A stretch of DNA of 64,000 nucleotides from Litchfieldella qijiaojingensis (lineage in GTDB: Bacteria > Pseudomonadota > Gammaproteobacteria > Pseudomonadales > Halomonadaceae): contig NZ_BMXS01000015.1 in NCBI RefSeq assembly GCF_014651875.1, positions 52,365 to 116,364 on the forward strand, given 5' to 3'. The notes beneath the pieces are model-generated. The model saw only the letters and a list, made by a program, of their open reading frames with translations, searched no databases and was not told the DNA's origin. Below, piece after piece: positions 17,928 to 26,756 of this stretch. Made by a program: the position numbers and the translations under genes. The stretch's first letter is position 1, and each line of letters opens with the position of its first letter.

Positions 17928-18299
17928 ATGAAACCTGGTCATACCGGATGGCGTCATCTGGTGTATGCGGCACATTACTCATTCAAGGGCCTGCGAGCGG
18001 CCTACCGCAACGAGTCGGCGTTTCGTCAGGAAGTCGGCGTTTTCCTGCTACTGTTGCCCATCGCCATCTGGCTTGGCCGGAGCCCGGTGGAATGGATCCT
18101 GCTGATCGGGAGCTGCCTGCTGGTGCTGATCGTCGAACTACTCAACAGTGCCATCGAGAACGTAGTCGACCGAATCGGTTCCGAGCATCATGAGCTCTCT
18201 GGGCGTGCCAAGGACATCGGCTCGGCGGCGGTAATGCTGGCCTTGTTGATTCCCGGGATCACCTGGGGGTTGCTGGCCTGGCAGCGTTTCTTCATGTAG
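17928..18299 (+). CDS. dgkA: Diacylglycerol kinase
   Basis: 123 residues, same length as E. coli DgkA. Three membrane helices and the active-site motif ELLNSAIENVVDRIG are present. It phosphorylates diacylglycerol to phosphatidic acid with ATP at the inner membrane, recycling lipid released during membrane-derived glucan or lipopolysaccharide modification. Confidence 0.95.
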   Translation: MKPGHTGWRHLVYAAHYSFKGLRAAYRNESAFRQEVGVFLLLLPIAIWLGRSPVEWILLIGSCLLVLIVELLNSAIENVVDRIGSEHHELSGRAKDIGSAAVMLALLIPGITWGLLAWQRFFM

Positions 18300-18392
18300 C
18301 AGCGTTCCCAAGGGTGCCGAATAGGGCGCCACTTCGCTATGCTGGGGCCATGAGTGTTGTTTTTCTTTGCCCTCAAGCCACGTGAGATGCCC

Positions 18393-21300
18393 ATGGCGCT
18401 ACCCGATGATTATCTACCGCTGACCGACATCCCCGAGCCGCTCCGCTCGGCGCTTGGCAAGACCCGGCAGCGCCTGGACGAGTCACTCGAGCGGGCTGAC
18501 TCCGTGGCGTCGATGCAGGACCTCGACCCGCCCAGCGAAAGCTGGCTGGCGCTGGCGCCGACACGTCGCGAGGAACTCGCTCGAGTATTGGTGATTTCCG
18601 ACTTCGCCGCCGAGACGCTGGTGCGCTATCCCGACTGGTTACCGAGCCTGGATGCCAACGGGGAGTTGGACGAGGCGCCGGATGCCGAGACGCTGGACCA
18701 ATGGCTTGCCGAGGCGCTGGAAGATATCGAGGACGAGGCCGGCATGCAGGCGGTGATCCGTCGTTTCCGTCGTGCGCGGATGCTGGGCATTGTGTGGCGC
18801 GACCTGGCTCGTCCCGAGGGAAGTGGCATGTGGTCGACCGCCGCCAGTGGGTCGTGCCTGGCCGAGACCTGCCTGGAGGGTGCGTTGGCCTGGCTCGAGG
18901 AGTTTTTCGCGCCGCGCTGGGGGCGCCCGGCACCGCGTGCGGATGGCGGCTCGCAGCGCCTGGTGGTGTTGGGCATGGGTAAGCTGGGGGCCGGTGAGCT
19001 CAACTTGTCATCGGATATCGATCTGATCTTCGCCTTTCCCGAGAAGGGCGTGACCCGCGGCGGCAAGCGCGAGTTCGACCACCAGGAGTACTTCACCAAG
19101 CTGGGCCAGAAACTGATCGGTGCGCTGGATGCGGTGACCGCCGATGGCTTTGCCTTCCGCGTCGACATGCGCCTGCGCCCGCTGGGCGATGGCGGCCCGC
19201 TAGTGGGCAGCTTCGCCATGCTGTCGAGTTACTATCAAGACCAGGGCCGTGAATGGGAACGCTACGCCATGCTCAAGGCCAGGCCGGTGGCCGGCGACTG
19301 CGAGGCCGGCGCCGAATTGCTGGCGAGCCTGCGTCCCTTCGTGTATCGCAAGTATCTGGACTTCGGCGCCATCGAGTCGTTGCGCGAGATGAAGGCGCTG
19401 ATCAACCGCGAGGTCAAGCGCAAGGGCATGAGCGACAATATCAAGCTCGGGCGCGGCGGTATCCGCGAGGTGGAGTTCGTGGTCCAGGCCTTCCAGTTGA
19501 TTCGTGGTGGGCGCGACACCGAACTGCAGGTCACGTCGCTGAAGACCGCGCTCGAGTGCTTGCCGATGCTCGACCTGCTACCCCAGGAAGTGGTCGACGA
19601 ACTGTTGCCGGCTTATGTATTCCTGCGTGACCTGGAACATGCCCTGCAGGCGCTGGAGGATCGCCAGACCCAGGCACTGCCCGTGGATTCCCTCGACCGT
19701 GAGCGGGTGGCATTGGCGTTGCGCATGGAAGACTGGCCGGCGGTGATGGCCCGACTGGACGAGGTGCGCGAGCAGGTACGCGGCCACTTCGACGCGGTGA
19801 TCGCCGACCCGGAAGAGGAACTCGAGACCTCACCCGGCCGGGAGCCGGGGGATATCGGTGAGGGGGTATCTCTCGATGAATGGCGAGCGCTATGGCGAGG
19901 AGAGCTGGGGCGTGGTGAAAACGGTGACGAAGCCTATGACATGCTGGAGAGCGCCGGCTTCGCCCAGCCCGATGTGGCGGCCAGACGGCTGAACGATCTG
20001 CGCCATTCGCGCCAGGTCCAGAGCATGCAGCGCATCGGCTACGAACGCCTGGATGCCCTGATGCCGATGCTGCTGGCCGCCATCGCCGACAGTGAGCATC
20101 CGGATCGGGTGCTAGAACGGGTTCTGCCGCTGATCGAAGCCGTGCTGCGGCGCACCGCTTACCTGGCACTGCTGCGCGAAAATCCCGATGCTCTCGAGCA
20201 CCTGATGCGGTTGTGCGGTGCCAGTCCCTGGATCGCAGAGCAGCTTGCCCGCTATCCGATTCTGCTCGATGAGTTGTTGACTCCGACCACCCTGTACACG
20301 CCTGCCGACAAGGACCGCCTGGCCGACGAACTGCGCCAGGAGCTATCGCGCATCCCCGAAGACGACGAGGAATCCCAGCTCGAGACCTTGCGTGTCTTCA
20401 AGCATGCCCAAGTGCTGCATGTAGCGGCCTCGGACATCGCCGGGGCGCGTCCCTTGATGAAGGTCAGCGATTACTTGACCTTCATCGCCGAAGTCGTGCT
20501 TGAACAGGTGCTGGCCATGGCCTGGAAACACTTGGTGCGTAAGCATGGCTATCCTCAGCGCCGCAATGGCGAAGCGGAAGAAACCCATTTCATTATCGTG
20601 GGTTATGGCAAGCTGGGTGGCATCGAGTTGGGCTACGGGTCGGATCTGGATCTGGTCTTCATCCATGACGCCGACTCCCAGGGTAGTACCGATGGAGAGC
20701 GCCCCATCGACAATGCGGTGTTCTTCACTCGCTTGGGACAGCGCATCATCCATCTATTGACCGCGGTGACACCCGCCGGAGCGCTTTACGAGGTCGACAT
20801 GCGCCTGCGTCCTTCGGGTAACGCAGGGCTTCTGGTCACGACTCTGGACGCCTTCGCCGACTATCAGCGGCATCAGGCCTGGACCTGGGAACACCAGGCC
20901 CTGGTCCGGGCTCGGGTGGTGGCCGGCGATCGCGCCCTGGCCGAGCGTTTCGAGGCGGTGCGTCGCGAGATTCTGGGGAGTCGACGCGATCCGGCGACGC
21001 TACGCGAAGAAGTGGTCAAGATGCGCCAAAAGATGCGCGATCACTTGGGTAGTAGCCCCGAGGACCAGCAGGGGGGGCGTTTCGATATCAAGCAGGATGC
21101 CGGTGGTATGGTCGATATCGAATTCCTGTGCCAGTATGCAGTGCTCTCCATGGGCCACGAGACTCCCGATCTATTGGCGTGGAGCGACAATATTCGTATT
21201 CTGGAGACTTTGGAGTCCAGCGGGCGATTGCCCGCCGAGGATTGTCATCGTTTGCGCGAGGCGTATCTGGCCTACCGCAATGCCTCCCACCGTGCGGCAT

Positions 21301-21398
21301 TGACCAAACAGGAGGCCCGCGGTGAAGGGGATACCTTCGACGAGCATCGTCGTCATGTCAGCGAACCCTGGACACGGCTACTGGAATCTCCGACTTGA
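18393..21398 (+). CDS. glnE: Glutamine synthetase adenylyltransferase/adenylyl-removing enzyme
   Basis: About 1001 residues with two nucleotidyltransferase domains separated by regulatory linkers. The N-terminal (adenylyl-removing) domain has GMGKLGAGELNLSSDIDL near residue 200, the C-terminal (adenylylating) one GYGKLGGIELGYGSDLDL near residue 745. It controls glutamine synthetase activity in response to PII protein and glutamine. Start chosen at MALPDDY; an ATG two codons upstream (18387) is equally possible. Followed by ilvE. Confidence 0.95.
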   Translation: MALPDDYLPLTDIPEPLRSALGKTRQRLDESLERADSVASMQDLDPPSESWLALAPTRREELARVLVISDFAAETLVRYPDWLPSLDANGELDEAPDAETLDQWLAEALEDIEDEAGMQAVIRRFRRARMLGIVWRDLARPEGSGMWSTAASGSCLAETCLEGALAWLEEFFAPRWGRPAPRADGGSQRLVVLGMGKLGAGELNLSSDIDLIFAFPEKGVTRGGKREFDHQEYFTKLGQKLIGALDAVTADGFAFRVDMRLRPLGDGGPLVGSFAMLSSYYQDQGREWERYAMLKARPVAGDCEAGAELLASLRPFVYRKYLDFGAIESLREMKALINREVKRKGMSDNIKLGRGGIREVEFVVQAFQLIRGGRDTELQVTSLKTALECLPMLDLLPQEVVDELLPAYVFLRDLEHALQALEDRQTQALPVDSLDRERVALALRMEDWPAVMARLDEVREQVRGHFDAVIADPEEELETSPGREPGDIGEGVSLDEWRALWRGELGRGENGDEAYDMLESAGFAQPDVAARRLNDLRHSRQVQSMQRIGYERLDALMPMLLAAIADSEHPDRVLERVLPLIEAVLRRTAYLALLRENPDALEHLMRLCGASPWIAEQLARYPILLDELLTPTTLYTPADKDRLADELRQELSRIPEDDEESQLETLRVFKHAQVLHVAASDIAGARPLMKVSDYLTFIAEVVLEQVLAMAWKHLVRKHGYPQRRNGEAEETHFIIVGYGKLGGIELGYGSDLDLVFIHDADSQGSTDGERPIDNAVFFTRLGQRIIHLLTAVTPAGALYEVDMRLRPSGNAGLLVTTLDAFADYQRHQAWTWEHQALVRARVVAGDRALAERFEAVRREILGSRRDPATLREEVVKMRQKMRDHLGSSPEDQQGGRFDIKQDAGGMVDIEFLCQYAVLSMGHETPDLLAWSDNIRILETLESSGRLPAEDCHRLREAYLAYRNASHRAALTKQEARGEGDTFDEHRRHVSEPWTRLLESPT

Positions 21399-21496
21399 GC
21401 GGTACGACCGGGGAGCGGCGTCGATAGCCTGACTGGCGACTGTCACGTTACGCATGACCGTTAAGTGTAAAGTTAAAGTAAAGAAGGAAGACCCTT

Positions 21497-22420
21497 ATGT
21501 CGATGGCTGACCGCGACGGCCTCATCTGGTTCGACGGTGAACTGCTTCCCTGGCGAGATGCCAAGGTCCATGTCCTGACCCATACCCTGCACTATGGCAT
21601 GGGCTGTTTCGAGGGAGTGCGTGCTTACGCCACCGAACAAGGGACAGCGATCTTCCGCCTCAAGGAACACACCAACCGCCTGTTCGATTCGGCCAAGATC
21701 CTGGGCATGCCGATGCCGTTCACCAAGACCCAGATCAATGACGCTTGTCGAGCTGCCGTGCGCGAGAATGACCTGGAAGAGGCCTACCTGCGCCCCATGG
21801 TGTTCTTCGGCAGCGAAGGCATGGGCCTGCGAGCCGACAACCTCAAGACCCACGTGATCGTTGCCGCTTGGGAATGGCCGTCGTACATGTCTCCGGAAGC
21901 CCGTGAACTCGGCATCAAGGTGCAAACCTCATCGTTCACGCGTCATCACGTCAACATCGCCGTGACCCGCGCCAAGGCCAACGGCCAGTACATCAACTCG
22001 ATGATGGCCCTGGCCGAAGCCCAGCGCGGCGGCTACGACGAGGCGTTGCTGCTCGACCCACAGGGCTATGCCGCGGAAGGCTCGGGCGAAAACCTGTTCG
22101 TAATCAAGGACGGCGTCATCTATACACCGATGCTGACCTCCTGCCTCAACGGCATCACCCGCAACACCGTATTGCACATGGCCGAGCACCTGGGGCTGCC
22201 TCTGCAAGAGAAGCTGATCACCCGCGACGAGATCTATATCGCCGACGAGGCCTTCTTCACCGGTACCGCCGCCGAAGTATTGCCGATCCGCGAACTCGAT
22301 GGTCGCACTATCGGCGAGGGGCGTCGTGGCCCGATCACCGAGAAGGTCCAGTCGCTGTACTTCGATCTGGTGCGTGGCAAGCAGGTGTTGAATGCCGAAT
22401 GGCTGACGCCGGTGGCGTAA
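21497..22420 (+). CDS. ilvE: Branched-chain amino acid aminotransferase
   Basis: 307 residues, fold-type IV PLP enzyme of the usual length. Markers: HTLHYGMGCFEGVRAY, the PLP lysine in TRAKANGQYINS (Lys160), and the phosphate-binding EGSGENLF and FFTGTAAEV. It interconverts Leu, Ile and Val with their 2-oxo acids using glutamate. GAAGGAAG lies upstream of the ATG. Followed by a bidirectional terminator. Confidence 0.95.
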   Translation: MSMADRDGLIWFDGELLPWRDAKVHVLTHTLHYGMGCFEGVRAYATEQGTAIFRLKEHTNRLFDSAKILGMPMPFTKTQINDACRAAVRENDLEEAYLRPMVFFGSEGMGLRADNLKTHVIVAAWEWPSYMSPEARELGIKVQTSSFTRHHVNIAVTRAKANGQYINSMMALAEAQRGGYDEALLLDPQGYAAEGSGENLFVIKDGVIYTPMLTSCLNGITRNTVLHMAEHLGLPLQEKLITRDEIYIADEAFFTGTAAEVLPIRELDGRTIGEGRRGPITEKVQSLYFDLVRGKQVLNAEWLTPVA

Positions 22421-22445
22421 TTCAGTAGGGTCAGTATGGTGAAGC

Positions 22446-22480
22446 AAGACGCCCAGTCGATATTATCGGCGGGGCGTCTT
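22446..22480. terminator. Bidirectional terminator between ilvE and HAD gene
   Basis: AAGACGCCC (22446-22454) pairs perfectly with GGGCGTCTT (22472-22480), followed by TGTTT on the plus strand. It lies between two convergent genes. Confidence 0.75.
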
Positions 22481-22493
22481 TGTTTCCGATGGA

Positions 22494-23156
22494 TTACAGC
22501 CGGGCCAGCGCCGCTTCCAAGCCGCTCAGATCGATGGCGGTCACCACGTCATCGGGAAAGGGTGAGACCGTCGGGTCGGCGGTGATGCCGACGAAACGGG
22601 TGCCGTTGGAACTGGCGGCGCGATAGTCGTTGTAGGAGTCGCCGATCATCACCGTCCGCCGGGCGTCATGGGCATGGCGGACCAGCAGGTTGCGCAGCCC
22701 GGTGGCCTTATCGGGCGGTGCACCGATCACCTCGTCGAAGAAGTCAGCCAGTCCTCGACGGTCGACGATCTCGCGCAACTCCTGCTGCGGCGTGGCGGAG
22801 AGCAGGTAGAGCGGCAGCCGCTCGTGCCAGCGATCGAGGAACTCCAGCGCGCCGGGAATCGCCGGAGCATCAAGGATACGCGCCTCCATGGTTTCCTTGA
22901 AGCGTTGGCATAACTCCTTGATACGTGCTTCGCTCGCTTCGCGGCCCAGGATGTGCGACTCGATATGGCGGAACTTGACCTCGCGGGGCTGTCCGCCACG
23001 CCGGTTGAGGTAGGCGCGCACGGCCTGGCGATCGGCTTCCGGCTCGTCGTCGTAGAGCGCGGCGAAGGCTTGGCGTTTCAAACTCGCGGAATCGAGGATG
23101 ACGCCATCGAAATCGAAGACCAGCACACTCTGCGGGTCGGCGAAGAAGTCACTCAC
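22494..23156 (-). CDS. HAD-superfamily hydrolase
   Basis: 220 residues. Motif I DFDGVILDS near residue 15, motif II Ser/Thr in LLSATP, motif IV GDSYNDYRAA. The cap is helical, as in phosphoglycolate phosphatase-like members; no substrate can be assigned. The GTG start at 23156 was chosen because GGGGAGAG lies at a good distance upstream; the longer frame reads through the tctA terminator region. It follows tctA on the same strand but is separated by a strong hairpin. Confidence 0.82.
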   Translation of the reverse strand: MSDFFADPQSVLVFDFDGVILDSASLKRQAFAALYDDEPEADRQAVRAYLNRRGGQPREVKFRHIESHILGREASEARIKELCQRFKETMEARILDAPAIPGALEFLDRWHERLPLYLLSATPQQELREIVDRRGLADFFDEVIGAPPDKATGLRNLLVRHAHDARRTVMIGDSYNDYRAASSNGTRFVGITADPTVSPFPDDVVTAIDLSGLEAALARL

Positions 23157-23193
23157 GGCACTCTCTCCCCAGCAAGACGCCACAACGCACGCC

Positions 23194-23217
23194 GACGCGG
23201 CCCTGTGGGGCCGCGTC
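23194..23217 (-). terminator. Hairpin after tctA
   Basis: Perfect 10-bp stem GACGCGGCCC (23194-23203) / GGGCCGCGTC (23208-23217) with a 4-nt loop, 18 bp after the tctA stop. No long T-run follows on the minus strand; probably the 3' end hairpin of the tctCBA transcript. Confidence 0.6.
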
Positions 23218-23235
23218 ATGCATGGCTTCCGCGTA

Positions 23236-24741
23236 TCACTGACTGCGCTGGAATTGCCCGACCACCCATCCCTTGACCGGGGTATTGCCCAGCAATACCA
23301 GCACGATCACGCTGGTCAGTATCAGTGACAGCGGGTTGGTCACCAGGGCCAGCAGGAAGGCGCTGACGCTGTCACCCACCGAGGACATCGCCTGGCGATA
23401 GGTCTCGTCCAGCAGCGGACCGAGGATTACGCCGAGGATAATGGGGCCCATCTGGAAGCCGAAGATCTTCAGGAAGTAGCCCAGGATACCGAAGCCCAGC
23501 ATCCAGTAAACCTCGGTCATGTTGCTGTTGAGGGAATAGGTCCCCACCACACACAGCACCAGAATCAAGGGAATCAGCAGTGCCTTGGGCAGTTCCACCA
23601 CCTTGGTGAAGATCTTGATGCCGGTGAGGCCGAAGATCAGCAGGAAGATGTTGGCAAGCACCAGGTTGCCGACGGTGAACCAGAAAATGTGCGGTGTCTC
23701 GATCATCAGCATCGGGCCGGGGTTGAGGCCATGGATGACCAGGGCACCGATGATGATCGCCGTTACCGCATCGCCGGGCATGCCCAGCGTCAGCATCGGT
23801 ACGTAGGCGCCGCCGACTGCGGCATTATTGGCGGTTTCGGGGGCTACCAGGCCTTCGTAGGCCCCTTGGCCGAAGGGCTTCGACGGGTTCTTGACGGTGC
23901 GCTTGGCATGGTCATAGGCAAACAGCGAGGCGATATCGCCACCGGTGCCCGGCAGCGCGCCGACGATCACCCCGATGACCCCGGTACGAAGGGATAGCGG
24001 TAGATATTTCAGCACCATGCTGAAGGCGGGAATGATCTTGTCGACCTTCTGACGGACCGGCTCCTTGCTCAGGAAGTGCAGCTGGTAGAAGGCCTCGGCG
24101 ACACCGAACAGGCCGATCATCACCACCACGTAGTGGATGCCTCCCATCAGGTCGATACTGCCCATGGTGAAACGGCCTTGGGCAGTGACCGGGTCCATGC
24201 CCACCAAGCCGATGATGCCGCCCAGTGCCACAGAAAAGATGCCGCGTGCCAGCGACTTACCGGACAGGGTGCTGACTAGCAACAGACCCATGACGGCGAT
24301 AAGGAAGTAATCGCGCGGGGCGAACTGCAAGGCCAGATCGGAAAGGACCGGCGCGGTGCTGGCCAGGATCAGGGTGCCGAACAGGCCACCGATCACCGAC
24401 ATCACCGTGCTCAGACCGATGGCGCGCCCGGCTTCGCCCTGTTGAGCCAGCGGGTAGCCGTCGAAGGCGGTGACCACCGCCGAGGGGGCACCGGGAATAT
24501 TGAGCAGGATGGCAGTGCGCGAGCCGCCGTAGACGCCGCCGCAGTAGATGCCCACGATCAGCGCCAGGGCGTGGTTGACGTCCCACGAGAAGGTGAAGGA
24601 AATCAGGATGGAGGCTGCCATGGTCACCGAAAGACCGGGGATGGCGCCAACATAGATACCTGCCAGGGTGCCGATGGCGGTCAGTGCCAGCAGTTGCGGG
24701 TCCAGCCAGGCCATCAGCAGGTAGGAAATAGTATCGCTCAT
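23236..24741 (-). CDS. tctA: Tripartite tricarboxylate transporter large permease, TctA family
   Basis: 501 residues, about eleven membrane segments. Typical features: GIYVGAIPGLSVTMAASILISFTF at the start, GGSRTAILLNIPGAPSAVVTAFDGYP, and ALPGTGGDIASLFAYDHAKRT. It is the large membrane subunit of a Na+-coupled tripartite carboxylate transporter. It is the third gene of tctC-tctB-tctA. Because the operon faces the quinate/shikimate genes and shares operator-like sites, a hydroxylated alicyclic acid is a plausible substrate (inference). Confidence 0.93.
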   Translation of the reverse strand: MSDTISYLLMAWLDPQLLALTAIGTLAGIYVGAIPGLSVTMAASILISFTFSWDVNHALALIVGIYCGGVYGGSRTAILLNIPGAPSAVVTAFDGYPLAQQGEAGRAIGLSTVMSVIGGLFGTLILASTAPVLSDLALQFAPRDYFLIAVMGLLLVSTLSGKSLARGIFSVALGGIIGLVGMDPVTAQGRFTMGSIDLMGGIHYVVVMIGLFGVAEAFYQLHFLSKEPVRQKVDKIIPAFSMVLKYLPLSLRTGVIGVIVGALPGTGGDIASLFAYDHAKRTVKNPSKPFGQGAYEGLVAPETANNAAVGGAYVPMLTLGMPGDAVTAIIIGALVIHGLNPGPMLMIETPHIFWFTVGNLVLANIFLLIFGLTGIKIFTKVVELPKALLIPLILVLCVVGTYSLNSNMTEVYWMLGFGILGYFLKIFGFQMGPIILGVILGPLLDETYRQAMSSVGDSVSAFLLALVTNPLSLILTSVIVLVLLGNTPVKGWVVGQFQRSQ

Positions 24742-24756
24742 CTGGGGCCTCGGGAA

Positions 24757-25230
24757 TCAGGGGAGATAGACGCGGAAGACCAGGGTGAACAGCACGTAGA
24801 TCACCGCGATTGCCACTGCCGAGATGATCAGTGAACTGACGATCTTGCCTTGGCGCAGATAGATGAATGTCAGCGCCAGGAACGCGAAGGTGCTGACGAA
24901 GAAGCTGAACGGCTGGATTGCGGCAAGATAGGCGACCGCCAGCGCGCAGAAGACCAGCACGTTGATCGGGAAGTGCTGGCGCAGAAAGCTGGTGAGTTCG
25001 TCCAGCGGGCCCCGGGTATTGGGTTTTTCCTTGCGACGATGGTTAACCAAAACCGCGATGGACGAGGCGATCATGATCAACGACAGGCCAATGGGAAAGG
25101 CACCGGCCGAGTTGATCGAGGAAAAACCGGTAATCTGATAGGCCTGATAGAAAACAGCGCCACTGAAAAGCAGCAGCAGCCAGTCGAAGGCGCGTTCGCC
25201 GGCCTGCAGTCTTTCGGGTTTCTTGCTCAT
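24757..25230 (-). CDS. tctB: Tripartite tricarboxylate transporter small permease, TctB family
   Basis: 157 residues with four hydrophobic segments, the size and layout of TctB. Start MSKKPERLQ chosen: GGAG precedes it and the upstream in-frame part is not hydrophobic. It lies between tctC and tctA with short gaps (72 bp and 15 bp), so the three are one operon. It forms the membrane complex with TctA. Confidence 0.88.
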   Translation of the reverse strand: MSKKPERLQAGERAFDWLLLLFSGAVFYQAYQITGFSSINSAGAFPIGLSLIMIASSIAVLVNHRRKEKPNTRGPLDELTSFLRQHFPINVLVFCALAVAYLAAIQPFSFFVSTFAFLALTFIYLRQGKIVSSLIISAVAIAVIYVLFTLVFRVYLP

Positions 25231-25302
25231 GGTGGTGCTCCAGCGGGGAAGGCGGATCAGAGCCCGCCTCCCCCTCATGCCCTCAGGGCTTGGATGATGC
25301 CG

Positions 25303-26304
25303 TTACGGACGCGGAATGCCGAGTTTCTCGGGAGAGGTTTCGACGGCGCCGGCTTCATACATGGACCAGGCGGTCACCGACTGCCAGTTATCCAGGTACT
25401 GCTGCGCTTCGTCCCCGTTGAGGTTCAGCGGCTCGGCGCCGAAGTTGCGCAGGAAGTCCTGGAACTCTTCGTTGTTCACGGCCTGCTCATAGGCGCCTTC
25501 GAGGGTCGCCTTGATGTCGTCCGGCGTGTCCTCATGCGCGAAGACACCCCAGAATGGGCCCCAGGGCAGGAAGGATCCGATATCCGGCAGTGCGTCGGTG
25601 ATCGGCGGCACGCCGGGCAGCGATTCGAGTTCGTTCTGGGTCAGCACCGCCAACCCCTTGAGCTGGCCACCGAGGATCTGCTCCTTGGCGGCGGCCAGGC
25701 TGAGTGGCATGAAGTCGATGTGACCACCGAGCAAGGCGGTGATGCCGGGGCCGTCGCCACCGAAGGTCACGGTGCGTACGTCCAACTCGTCGACGGCGTT
25801 GACCATGGCATGCACGGTACTGGGAAGGCCACCGGCGCCGGTGCCGCCCATGCGCAGGGTACCGGGATTCTCTTTGGCCGCCTCGAGCACGTCCTTGAAG
25901 CTGTCATAGGGGCTGTCGGCCGGCGCGGCGATGACCACGAGGCCCTGGCCGATGATATTGACGGTATGCATGTCGTCATAGCTGAAGTCGGCCAGCCCCA
26001 TCAGTTGGTAGAGCTGCGGGTTCTCGGCGCCATACAGCAGGTTGTAGCCATCTGGACGCTGGCGCATGACATGGTTCATACCGATCACGCCGGTACCGCC
26101 GGGGCGGTTAGTCAGCACGACGGTGGTGTCCAGGATTTCTTCGACGTGCGGGGTCAGGCTGCGTGCGACGTTATCGGTGGCACCGCCGGCCCCCCATTGA
26201 ATGGTGCCTTGGATGTTGCGTTCCGGGTAATCAGCCAGGGTCGGGGTGGCGAATGCCATGGCGGCCGCGGAAATGGCGATGCCCAGCGCTAGCGGTTTGA
26301 ACAT
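25303..26304 (-). CDS. tctC: Tripartite tricarboxylate transporter substrate-binding protein, TctC family
   Basis: 333 residues with a signal peptide (MFKPLALGIAISAAAMAFATPTLA). The mature protein starts DYPERNIQGTIQWGAGGATDNVAR, the TctC/Bug-family pocket motif in which main-chain groups grip the carboxylate. It is the periplasmic receptor of the system. GGAGGATT precedes the ATG. First gene of the operon, divergent from quiC1; tandem operator-like sites lie about 100 bp upstream. Confidence 0.92.
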   Translation of the reverse strand: MFKPLALGIAISAAAMAFATPTLADYPERNIQGTIQWGAGGATDNVARSLTPHVEEILDTTVVLTNRPGGTGVIGMNHVMRQRPDGYNLLYGAENPQLYQLMGLADFSYDDMHTVNIIGQGLVVIAAPADSPYDSFKDVLEAAKENPGTLRMGGTGAGGLPSTVHAMVNAVDELDVRTVTFGGDGPGITALLGGHIDFMPLSLAAAKEQILGGQLKGLAVLTQNELESLPGVPPITDALPDIGSFLPWGPFWGVFAHEDTPDDIKATLEGAYEQAVNNEEFQDFLRNFGAEPLNLNGDEAQQYLDNWQSVTAWSMYEAGAVETSPEKLGIPRP

Positions 26305-26402
26305 GCTGTAATCCTCCAAGTGCTGCTGTTTATTGTGTGTTGGTCTTGTCCCGGTCGGGCCAGAGCTCACCCGCGATGAGGTTGGGGACTGCCAACCTTT
26401 GT

Positions 26403-26436
26403 GTTCGTATTTCGAACTTACGTGCTACTGGCGAAC
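26403..26436. promoter_or_regulatory. Tandem PcaR-like operator upstream of tctCBA
   Basis: Perfect GTTCG-TATTT-CGAAC (26403-26417) and a degenerate GTGCT-ACTGG-CGAAC (26422-26436), right halves 19 bp apart. It matches what I recall of the 15-bp binding sequence of the IclR-family regulator PcaR in Pseudomonas (GTTCGATAATCGCAC, tandem at pcaIJ). Confidence 0.7.
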
Positions 26437-26635
26437 AAGCTAGGATTCCTGCTGCGGCCTGTCAATGCAGAATTGGCTGACCTAAGACCAAGGTCGAAGA
26501 CAAAAACACTGCCATGATGTCATATCAGGACATGGAGAGTGTAACGCCAGATTGACGGTAGGGGGGCGATTCATGACTTCTATAGTCGTGGTACGAGAAC
26601 TGATGAACGAGACTTGCTTCGTCCCCCTTATTTTC

Positions 26636-26669
26636 GTGCATAATGCGAACTAAAGGGCGCTATGCGAAC
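26636..26669. promoter_or_regulatory. Tandem PcaR-like operator upstream of quiC1
   Basis: Two sites with conserved right halves: GTGCA-TAATG-CGAAC (26636-26650) and GGGCG-CTATG-CGAAC (26655-26669), again with 19-bp period. The same 8-mer ATGCGAAC occurs in both. A -10-like CATAAT (26639-26644) overlaps the first site. It lies 88 bp before the quiC1 start. The intergenic stretch 26305-26756 holds no gene. Confidence 0.6.
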
Positions 26670-26756
26670 GTATTGGCGCCACAAAAGCCTGGCCGACGAC
26701 CGATCATGCCACGGTCGACCAAGGGCACCGCCCCCACCGGCTATCAGGAGGTCTGG